From contig CAVXXT010000003.1 in NCBI GenBank assembly GCA_963765815.1, positions 124,001 through 188,000 of the forward strand: a stretch of DNA of 64,000 bases, written 5' to 3'. A model generated the notes under the pieces. It did no database searches. It was not told the origin of the DNA and was given only the letters and a program-made list of their open reading frames with translations. The position numbers and the translations under genes are program-made. How positions within the stretch are numbered: position 1 is the stretch's first letter; each line of letters begins with the position of its first letter. This document shows, one piece after another, positions 57,937 to 64,000 of this stretch. This DNA is from DATLNF01 sp963765815. Its GTDB lineage: Bacteria > Actinomycetota > Actinomycetes > BP-191.

Positions 57937-59025
57937 TCAGCCCTCGTAGGAAGGCGCGCCGGCGGGCAGCGTAAATCGGAACTCGGCGCCGCCGGACGGC
58001 GCGCGGCCCACCGTGATGTGCCCGCCGTGGACCTCGACCAGGCCTTTGGTGATGAACAGCCCGAGCCCGGTGCCCTTGCGGCGGCCGCCGTCGGCCTGCC
58101 GCCAGAACTTGCTGAAGACGCGGGAGTGCGCGTCCTCGGGGATGCCCTCACCCTCGTCGCTCACGGCGACCTCGGCGCCCGTTGGTGTCCCATGCACCGT
58201 CACGCTGATCGTCCCCGCGCCGTACTTCAAGGCGTTTTCCAGCAGGTTGCCGAGGATCTGCGCGACCTTGTCGGGGTCGAGCCACATCTCGGGCAGCTCG
58301 CCGGTGACCTCGAGGGCGAACGTGTCCTCGGGCGCACCCGCGGCCACCCGCCCGGCGAACGCACGGCGGATCGCCTCCGGCAGGTCGACGACCTGTCGGC
58401 GCACCTCGAGTCGGCCGGCGTCGATGCGCGAGACGTCGAGCAGATCGGTGAGCAGTCGGGTGACGCGGTCAGCGTCGGCGTTGACGGTCTGCAGCATCAC
58501 CTTCTTCTGCTCGTCGGTGAACCTGTCCCACTTGGCGAGAAGCGTCGCGGTGAACCCCTTGACGCTGGTCAGCGGAGAGCGCAGCTCGTGCGCCACCGTC
58601 GAGATCAGGTCGGCGCGGCTGCGGTCGACGCGCTCGCGCGCGGCGGCGTCGCGGAAGCAGACGACGAGGCGCACCACCCGCCGGTCCTCGCGGACGTAGC
58701 GCGCCGTCACCAGCAGGTCGTGGCCATGACCCTCGTGGGCCTCGTGACCTTTCACCAGCGTGAGCTGGCGCTCGGGCTGGCCGTTGCGCGTCCACAGCCC
58801 GTCGTAGGGGTCGGTGCAGCTCCACCAGTCGTTGCCGCCGTTGTCGACCAGCGGCAGCACCTCGCGGTAGTTGCGGCCGAGGCACTCCTCCGGCTCGCGC
58901 CCCAGCATGCGGGCGCCGGCCGCGTTGAGCTCGACCACCGCGCCGGTGTCGTCGGCGACGAGCACACCGTCAGGCAGGTCGTCGTACGACCCTCGTCCCG
59001 ACGTCGTCGCGATCACGACCTGCAT
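57937..59025 (-). CDS. Orphan PAS-domain sensor histidine kinase
   Basis: 362 residues, no membrane segment, so cytoplasmic. A PAS domain (LPDGVLVADDTGAVVELNAA, about residues 17-110) is followed by HisKA with the phospho-histidine in STVAHELRSPLTSVKGF and an HATPase domain with LGNLLENALKYGAG, VSDEGEGIPEDAHSRVFSKF and GTGLGLFITKGLVEVHGGHI. No response regulator is adjacent. Position between trmH and pheS is shared with other actinobacteria. ATG at 59025 sits directly on its GGGAGG; GTG at 59016, nine bases past it, may be the real start. Confidence 0.9.
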   Translation of the reverse strand: MQVVIATTSGRGSYDDLPDGVLVADDTGAVVELNAAGARMLGREPEECLGRNYREVLPLVDNGGNDWWSCTDPYDGLWTRNGQPERQLTLVKGHEAHEGHGHDLLVTARYVREDRRVVRLVVCFRDAAARERVDRSRADLISTVAHELRSPLTSVKGFTATLLAKWDRFTDEQKKVMLQTVNADADRVTRLLTDLLDVSRIDAGRLEVRRQVVDLPEAIRRAFAGRVAAGAPEDTFALEVTGELPEMWLDPDKVAQILGNLLENALKYGAGTISVTVHGTPTGAEVAVSDEGEGIPEDAHSRVFSKFWRQADGGRRKGTGLGLFITKGLVEVHGGHITVGRAPSGGAEFRFTLPAGAPSYEG

Positions 59026-59843
59026 CCTCCCGGTGCGCGTTGCTCCCGCGCACTAGCGTAGAGGCACAGGGCGGCCGCGGTCGCCAGGTTGAGCGACTCG
59101 GCCCGTCCGTGGATCGGCACAGCGACGGTCGCGTCACACGCTGCGACCACCTCGGCGGGCAGCCCGGCCGCCTCGTTGCCGAACACCCAGGCGGTCCGGC
59201 CGGACAGCGGAGCGGTGTCCAGCGACTCGGCGCCCGCCGCCGTGGCGCCGAGAACCCGCAGTCCTTCGGCACGCAGTCGGGACAGGATCGTCGTCGGATC
59301 CCCGCCGACCACGAACGGCACGTGGAAGTGGCTGCCGGCCGCGGCCCGGGCGCACTTGGGGTTGTAGGGGTCGACCGACGCGTCGGTGAACACGACGGCG
59401 TCGACACCGGCGGCATCGGCCGAGCGCAGCACCGTGCCGGCGTTGCCCGGGTCGCGGATCTCGGCGAGCACCGCCACCAGCCGAGGCCCGGCCGCGACGA
59501 CCGCGTCGAGGGTGACGTCGCGGAACCTCGCGACCCCAACCAGTCCCTGGGGCGTGACGGTCTGGGTCAGCTCGTCGAGCACCTTGCCGCTGACGCGGTG
59601 CACAGGTACGCCGGCCGCGAGGGCCGCAGCGACCAGGTCGCTGTGCCTGGTGGCGGCGTCGTCGGTGGCGAACAGCTCGACCAGCGCGCCGCTCTCGGCG
59701 AGCGCCTCGCCGACGCCCTGCGGTCCCTCGACGAGGAACAGCCGGTCGGCGGCGCGGAACGCCCGCTTGAGAAGCCGGCGCGCGCGGGTCACCCGCGGGT
59801 GCCGCGGCGTCGTGATGAGTCCGCCGACGGCACCTGCGGGCAT
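59013..59843 (-). CDS. TrmH/SpoU-family RNA 2'-O-methyltransferase
   Basis: 276 residues. N-terminal substrate-binding part (RARRLLKRAFRAADRLFLVE) and SPOUT knot domain with LAEIRDPGNAGTVLRSADAA, FGNEAAGLPAEVVAACD and IHGRAESLNLATAAALCLY, the three family motifs. Probably acts on rRNA; the equivalent M. tuberculosis gene is annotated tsnR. ATG at 59843 has GGAG five bases upstream, 15 bases after the rplT stop. Confidence 0.92.
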   Translation of the reverse strand: MPAGAVGGLITTPRHPRVTRARRLLKRAFRAADRLFLVEGPQGVGEALAESGALVELFATDDAATRHSDLVAAALAAGVPVHRVSGKVLDELTQTVTPQGLVGVARFRDVTLDAVVAAGPRLVAVLAEIRDPGNAGTVLRSADAAGVDAVVFTDASVDPYNPKCARAAAGSHFHVPFVVGGDPTTILSRLRAEGLRVLGATAAGAESLDTAPLSGRTAWVFGNEAAGLPAEVVAACDATVAVPIHGRAESLNLATAAALCLYASAREQRAPGGCRS

Positions 59844-59857
59844 GGGTGCTCCGACCC

Positions 59858-60238
59858 CTACGCGGCGGTCGTGCCCGTGGTGCTCGGCAGGTTGGTCTTC
59901 GCGACCTCGACGAGAGCGGCGAAGGCCGGCGCGTCGTTGACGGCGAGGTCGGCGAGCACCTTGCGGTCCACCTCGACACCCGCGGCCTTGAGGCCCTGGA
60001 TGAAGCGGTTGTAGGTCATGCCGTTGAGCCGCGCTCCGGCGTTGATGCGCTGGATCCACAGCTGGCGGAAGTCGCCCTTGCGCGCCCGCCGGTCGCGGTA
60101 GGCGTACTGCATCGAGTGGAGCATCTGCTCCTTGGCCTTGCGGTACAGCCGCGAGCGCTGCCCGCGGTAGCCGCTGGCGCGCTCGAGTACGACGCGACGC
60201 TTCTTCTGTGCGTTCACTGCCCGCTTCACGCGTGCCAC
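59858..60238 (-). CDS. rplT: 50S ribosomal protein L20
   Basis: 126 residues, typical. MARVKRAVNAQKKRRVVLER, GYRGQRSRLYRKAKEQMLHS, RDRRARKGDFRQLWIQRINA and YNRFIQGLKAAGVEVDRKVL are conserved. Third gene of the infC-rpmI-rplT operon. In several bacteria L20 represses this operon by binding its leader. Confidence 0.98.
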   Translation of the reverse strand: MARVKRAVNAQKKRRVVLERASGYRGQRSRLYRKAKEQMLHSMQYAYRDRRARKGDFRQLWIQRINAGARLNGMTYNRFIQGLKAAGVEVDRKVLADLAVNDAPAFAALVEVAKTNLPSTTGTTAA

Positions 60239-60295
60239 GGCGGGATCTCCTTGCTGCTGAAGTTTGAGGTTGCTGAGTGGTCGGGTGAGCGGGGA

Positions 60296-60491
60296 CTACT
60301 TGCCGAGGAGTCGCTTGATGCGCTTCCGGTCGGCCGGTGCCACCTCGACGACGCCGTCGAGGCGCACGCGTCAGGGAGCTCGGCTTGTGCTCGAGCAGGT
60401 GCCGGCGGCCGGCCTGCTGGCGCACGATCTTGCCGCTACCGGTGATCTTGAAGCGCTTCGTCGTACCGCTGTGCGACTTCTGCTTGGGCAT
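60296..60491 (-). CDS. rpmI: 50S ribosomal protein L35 (one apparent frameshift)
   Basis: Starts MPKQKSHSGTTKRFKITGSG, continues VRQQAGRRHLLEHKPSSLTR, then one extra base near 60365 shifts the frame; corrected, the end reads RLDGVVEVAPADRKRIKRLL with GK and a TAG at 60296, 64 residues, the normal L35 length. Essential ribosomal protein, so the break is most likely a sequence error. Confidence 0.93.
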
Positions 60492-60539
60492 CGGTGGTCC
60501 TCGGGTCGGTGGTGCACGGTTCGGGCGGTGCAGTCGGGC

Positions 60540-61154
60540 TCAGGCCTCCGCCGCGGCGGCGCCCGTGTCGAGCTCGTCGAGCGGGGCCGGCGCGCCGGCT
60601 TCCTCGGCGGCCGCGGCCGCCTCGTCGTCCTTGAGCGCCTTCAGGTTCTTGTGCGGGGCCATCACCATGATCATGTTGCGGCCGTCCTGCTTGGCCGGCG
60701 CCTCGACGAAGCCGAGATCGGCGACGTCCTCCTCGAGGCGGCGCAGCAGCTTCAGGCCGAGCTCCGGCCGGGACTGCTCGCGACCGCGGAACATGATCGT
60801 CACCTTGACCTTGTCTCCGGCCTTGAGGAACCGGACGACGTGGCCGCGCTTGGTGGCGTAGTCGTGCGGGTCGATCTTCGGCCGGAGCTTGATCTCCTTG
60901 ATGACCGTCAGGATCTGCTTCTTGCGGGCTTCGCGGGCCTTCTGCGCGTTCTCGTACTTGAACTTGCCGTAGTCCATGACCTTGCAGACCGGGGGCCTGG
61001 CCATCGGCGCGACCTCGACGAGGTCGAGGTCGGCCTCCTGCGCGATGCGCATGGCCTCGCCGATGGACACGATGCCCACCTGCTCGCCCTCGGCTCCGAC
61101 GAGGCGCACCTCGGGAACGCGGATCCTGTCGTTGATGCGTGGCTCGACGCTGAT
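60540..61154 (-). CDS. infC: Translation initiation factor IF-3, apparent AUC start codon
   Basis: Prevents premature 50S joining and proofreads the start codon. About 204 residues: N-domain (RINDRIRVPEVRLVGAEGEQ, LDLVEVAPMARPPVCKVMDY), linker helix KYENAQKAREARKKQ and C-domain (IKLRPKIDPHDYATKRGHVV, FRGREQSRPELGLKLL), with an Ala/Glu tail. The conserved SVEPRIN start has no ATG or GTG; the codon in place is ATC at 61154, four bases after AGGAGG. Non-AUG starts are the known autoregulatory feature of infC. A GTG at 61109 would delete the first 15 conserved residues. Confidence 0.93.
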   Translation of the reverse strand: MSVEPRINDRIRVPEVRLVGAEGEQVGIVSIGEAMRIAQEADLDLVEVAPMARPPVCKVMDYGKFKYENAQKAREARKKQILTVIKEIKLRPKIDPHDYATKRGHVVRFLKAGDKVKVTIMFRGREQSRPELGLKLLRRLEEDVADLGFVEAPAKQDGRNMIMVMAPHKNLKALKDDEAAAAAEEAGAPAPLDELDTGAAAAEA

Positions 61155-61416
61155 GGGGCCTCCTGGTGAGTGCGGACTCCTGACCAGACCGGCTCACCGG
61201 GCCCGCCCATGAGGAAGGGCCCCGCGATCGTGCTCGCAGGGCCCCGAACATCGGCGTACCGGCGCAGCGTCGTGCGCACGCCGAGAGCGGCGTGCACGGC
61301 GAGAGCCGCGCCGACCGAGACCCGGTCACCTCGCGGTGGACGGGTGGGGAGCGGGGCTCCCGCTTGCGCGCCGGGCCCGAGAGCCCAGCCGGTCAGTCGT
61401 TGAGGGTACCAGAACC
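61155..61416 (-). other. infC leader region
   Basis: About 260 bases between the upstream membrane-protein gene and infC without a gene. It contains a strong hairpin (61217-61244, listed separately), near-duplicate GCTCTCGCCGTGCACGCC / GCTCTCGGCGTGCGCACG stretches (about 61267-61302) and, just after the upstream stop, a short AGGGTTCTGGTACCCT palindrome. Likely carries the operon's promoter and leader control. Confidence 0.5.
61217..61244 (-). promoter_or_regulatory. Leader hairpin upstream of infC
   Basis: Eleven-base-pair stem (GGGCCCTGCGA with TCGCGGGGCCC on the minus strand, one G-U pair) and a 6-base loop, followed by TTCCTC, about 63 bases before the infC start. Suits an attenuator or an L20/IF-3 control element; no direct evidence. 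Confidence 0.45.
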
Positions 61417-62049
61417 CTAGATCGGCTCGCCGGTGGTGGGTGTGCGCCGAGCCGGGGTGAGGTGGAGAAGGCGGAACCAGATCTGCACCGCCGGGCCGAT
61501 CGTCAGCGTGTAGAGAACAGTCCCCACGCCGAACGGTCCGCCGAGGGCAAGCCCGCCGATCAGCGCGGCAGCCTCCACGATCGTGCGAGCGATCCCGACC
61601 GAGAGCCCGGCCCGCAGGTGCAGCGCGACCATCACGCTGTCGCGCGGACCCGCGCCGAGGTGCGCGCCGATGTAGAGCGCGGCGCCGAACCCGATGACGA
61701 CGACCCCGGCGCACAGCACCGCCACTCGCCACAGCAACGGGTCGCCGTCGAGGCCGTCCAGCCAGGTGGTGCCGAGGACCACGTCCTCGACCACCCCGAT
61801 CAGGACGAGGTTGGCGATCGTGCCGAACCCCGGGCGCACGCCGCCGAGCAGCATGCCGAGGATCAGCACCGCGAGGCCGACGGCCTGGACGACGAGTCCG
61901 AAGGTGAGGTCGAGCCGCTCCGCGAGCCCGCCGTGCAGGACATCCCAGGGCGACACCCCGAGCCCCGCCTGCAGCGTCAGGAAGATGCCCACCGCCGACG
62001 CGACGAGACCGACGAGCAGCTGTACGACGCGCACGTCGAGGCGATGCAT
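61417..62049 (-). CDS. YczE/YyaS/YitT-family membrane protein
   Basis: About 210 residues with five hydrophobic segments. LRVVQ-type start, then GLVASAVGIFLTLQAGLGVS, PWDVLHGGLAERLDLTFGLV and YIGAHLGAGPRDSVMVALHL are the two family motifs (GxGxxPWDVL and LGAGPRDxLM). Function unknown. ATG at 62049 shares one base with the stop of the transporter gene (TGATG), so the pair is coupled. Confidence 0.82.
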   Translation of the reverse strand: MHRLDVRVVQLLVGLVASAVGIFLTLQAGLGVSPWDVLHGGLAERLDLTFGLVVQAVGLAVLILGMLLGGVRPGFGTIANLVLIGVVEDVVLGTTWLDGLDGDPLLWRVAVLCAGVVVIGFGAALYIGAHLGAGPRDSVMVALHLRAGLSVGIARTIVEAAALIGGLALGGPFGVGTVLYTLTIGPAVQIWFRLLHLTPARRTPTTGEPI

Positions 62050-62993
62050 CACCCGCTGGCCGCCGACCGCTTGCGGCCCCCGACGACCACCGCGAGCAGC
62101 GCCATCCCAGCCGCGACCGCGGTCGAGACGCGCAGTCCCTCGTCCGTCGGGCGGACGACGTCGAGCGCCACGGCGCCGAGCAGCTGCCCGGCCACCGTGC
62201 CGAGAGTGAGCCGCAGCACGCCGAGCCGGCCGACCGCCGACGCGGACAGCGTGATGTACGCCGCCCCGCACAGCCCGCCGAGGTAGAGACCGGTCAACGC
62301 TGCCGGCCAGTCGGGATGCAGGCCGCGGCCGGCCGCGACGACCAGGGCCGCGATGCCGAGCGCCGCCGTGCCGACGGCGAAGCTGACCGCCGCCGCCACC
62401 AGGGCCTCGCCACTGCGTCGCTGAAGGTGGCCGTTGGCCGCCTGCTGAGCCGCGACGCCGGCACCGGCCACCGCGATGACGGCGAGCAGTCCGAGTCGGA
62501 GGTCACCGGTCCGCCCGGTCGCTGCGACGGCGAGAGCGAGCACCGCGATAACGGCGCCGGCGAGGCGCCACCTCGTGATGGGCTGCCGACCGCGCGGACC
62601 GAGTCCGACATCGTCGACCGCGAGGCTGCCCACCGTCTGCCCGGCGACGATCCCGACGCCGAGCAGCGCGACGCCGACCCGCGGAACCGCCACCGCCGAT
62701 GTCGCGACGAGGAACGCACCGCCGAACCCACCGCAGCACCACCACCAGCGCAGGCGCGGACGGCCGCGCAGGAGCGCCGCGCAGCGCCAGCGTCCGGTCA
62801 TCGCGAGGACGACCACGATGGCCACCGTGCCGACAGAGAAGGACACCAGCGCGGTCAGCACCGCCGATCCGAGCCGCCCCGCCAGGGCACCGTTGACCCG
62901 CGCCTGCACGCTCAGCAGCGCGCCCGCGACGATCGTGACGAGGACGAGCAGGCGATGCTGGTCTGGAGCCCGGTCCGGATGCGGGTCGGGCAC
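62049..62993 (-). CDS. DMT-superfamily (YdcZ/DUF606) transporter
   Basis: 314 residues, ten hydrophobic segments in two homologous halves. Each half shows the DUF606 pattern: QARVNGALAGRLGSAVLTAL with SFSVGT in the first, QAANGHLQRRSGEALVAAAV with SFAVGT in the second, and VGIVAGQTVGSLAVDDVG / LGTVAGQLLGAVALDVV. Substrate unknown. GTG shares one base with the hisG stop (TAGTG). Confidence 0.82.
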   Translation of the reverse strand: MPDPHPDRAPDQHRLLVLVTIVAGALLSVQARVNGALAGRLGSAVLTALVSFSVGTVAIVVVLAMTGRWRCAALLRGRPRLRWWWCCGGFGGAFLVATSAVAVPRVGVALLGVGIVAGQTVGSLAVDDVGLGPRGRQPITRWRLAGAVIAVLALAVAATGRTGDLRLGLLAVIAVAGAGVAAQQAANGHLQRRSGEALVAAAVSFAVGTAALGIAALVVAAGRGLHPDWPAALTGLYLGGLCGAAYITLSASAVGRLGVLRLTLGTVAGQLLGAVALDVVRPTDEGLRVSTAVAAGMALLAVVVGGRKRSAASG

Positions 62994-63867
62994 TACTCCA
63001 CGATCTTCGAGATCGGCAGCTCGAGGATGTCGCGCGCGCCGGCCAGCTTGAGCGCCGGGATCAACGTGTTGACGCCGCGCTTCGGGACGACGGTCTCGAG
63101 CGCGCGCATGTCGCCGGCGGCGAGCTGCATGACGGTCGGCGAGCTCATCGCCGGCAGCACCGCGAGCACCCCGTCGAGGTCAGCGGCGGCCACGTTGAGC
63201 TTGAGCAGCACCTGGCCGCGCGCGCGGATCGCGCCCTGCAGCAGCAGCGCGATGTCCTCCATCGCGGCCCGCTTCTCCGGGTCGTCGTACGACGCGCGCT
63301 GCGCGACCAGCTCGGTGCGGCTGGTGAGCAGCGTCTCCACGATCTTCAGGCCGTGCTTGCGCAGCGACGAGCCGGTCTCGGTGACGTCGACGATCGCGTC
63401 GACGATGTCCGGGACCTTCGCCTCGGTCGCGCCGTACGAGGGCACGATGCGCGCCTTGACGCCGACCTCGTCGAAGAAGCGGCGGGTCAGCTGCGGGTAC
63501 TCGGTCGAGACCCGGACGCCCTCGGGCAGATCCGCGCCGCTCTGCCACGGAGACGCCTCCGGCACGGCGAGGATGATCCGCACCGGGTTGCTGGTCGCCT
63601 TGGAGTACTCGAGCTCGCCGAGGCTCACGACGTCGGAGCCGGTCTCGGTGATCCAGTCGCGGCCGGTGATGCCGAGGTCGAACAGGCCCTGCTCGACGTA
63701 CTGCGGGATCTCCTGCGGGCGCAGGAACCGCACCCGGTCGATCCGCGGGTCGTCGATCGACGCGTGGTAGTCGCGGTCGGAGCCGCGGCGCACGGCGAGG
63801 TCGGCGGCCTCGAACAGCGACAGAGTCGCGGCCTCCAGCGAGCCCTTGGGCAGGACAGGCTGAGCAC
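62993..63867 (-). CDS. hisG: ATP phosphoribosyltransferase (one apparent frameshift near the start)
   Basis: First enzyme of histidine synthesis. Reconstructed at about 291 residues, the long form with a regulatory C-terminal domain. Start GTG at 63867, then LPKGSLEAATLSLFEAADLA after adding one base near 63851, DYHASIDDPRIDRVRFLRPQ, LFDLGITGRDWITETGSDVV, PDIVDAIVDVTETGSSLRKH and the C-terminal LPAMSSPTVMQLAAGDMRAL. Uncorrected, the frame opens only at 63793 and lacks the substrate-binding KGSL loop. Confidence 0.92.
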
Positions 63868-63887
63868 GGCGTGACCTTTCCGAATCT

Positions 63888-64000
63888 GACAGTTGCTACG
63901 GACGTCGGTACGGCGTCGAGCACGTGCAGCGTCTCGAGCACCGCGAGCACTGCCTCGCGGCCCTTGTGCCCCTCGGCCCCGCCGGCGCGCGCCCGCGCCT
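63888..64000 (-). CDS. C-terminal part of an unrecognised gene at the window edge (partial)
   Basis: The minus-strand frame from 63998 has strong GC-ending codons and reads GGAEGHKGREAVLAVLETLH then VLDAV before composition changes. No stop is met in this frame before it runs into hisG, perhaps because of another indel. It does not look like HisE, the expected neighbour of hisG. No function is proposed. Confidence 0.3.

Noticed and set aside
63888..64000. hisE (phosphoribosyl-ATP pyrophosphatase), the usual neighbour of hisG
   Set aside because: The readable C-terminal residues do not match the HisE ending; listed only as an unrecognised partial gene.

Overview
The window is a high-GC chromosomal segment of an actinobacterium. 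GC is about 70% outside the rRNA genes, codons end mostly in G or C, GTG starts are frequent, and 4-base ATGA/GTGA overlaps couple many genes. The gene set and order follow the conserved actinobacterial stretch known in Mycobacterium tuberculosis as roughly Rv1641 to Rv1713 (infC-rpmI-rplT-tsnR, pheST, argCJBDFRGH, mpg, tyrS, tlyA-nadK-recN-steA-mctB, pyrG, nudix, xerD, parA-scpA-scpB-rluB). The genus cannot be fixed from the sequence alone; a full rRNA operon is present for that purpose.

Layout. At 0.1-9 kb (minus strand) lie tyrA and aroH (tyrosine/phenylalanine branch), an rluB-type pseudouridine synthase, the ScpA/ScpB condensin partners, a degenerate site-2-protease-like membrane protein, a small basic DNA-binding-like protein, an orphan ParA, XerD and alanine dehydrogenase. 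At 9-13.7 kb lie an LPXTG-anchored CocE-type hydrolase, a NUDIX hydrolase coupled to CTP synthase, and a GlsB/YeaQ membrane protein. At 13.9-26.8 kb there is a long, tightly overlapped minus-strand operon: phasin-like protein, 66-residue protein, tlyA, nadK, recN, steA, steB/mctB, MraY-like transferase, MurJ-like flippase, GT4 glycosyltransferase, alkaline-phosphatase-like membrane protein and a coiled-coil protein. Its distal half looks like a cell-envelope glycan module tied to the SteA/SteB septation proteins. At 26.9-33 kb lie small units (SCP2, HAD phosphatase, TPR proteins, DUF1015, SSB-like, metallo-beta-lactamase fold), including a TPR-like protein with 17 copies of a 7-residue repeat.

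At 33-38.7 kb there is a complete rRNA operon on the minus strand (promoter, leader, 16S, tRNA-less spacer, 23S, 5S, terminator). At 38.8-43.4 kb are tyrS, a class A penicillin-binding protein with PASTA domains, and mpg. At 43.4-52.9 kb is the arginine operon argC-J-B-D-[c-type cytochrome]-[single-domain response regulator]-argF-argR-argG-argH, preceded by two ARG-box-like palindromes; the cytochrome and receiver genes are not part of the usual operon. At 52.9-64 kb are a membrane protein with a calcium-type loop, pheT, pheS, an orphan PAS histidine kinase, a TrmH-family methyltransferase, rplT, rpmI and infC (apparent AUC start), two membrane proteins, and hisG at the window edge.

Reliability. 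At least twenty single-base indels break genes that should be intact (pheS, pheT, rpmI, hisG, argF, argR, the receiver gene and the MBL-fold gene). They sit in tight clusters with long clean stretches between them. The different reading frames still encode conserved protein on both sides of every break, so these look like local consensus errors rather than gene decay. Coordinates for those genes span the whole reconstructed gene.
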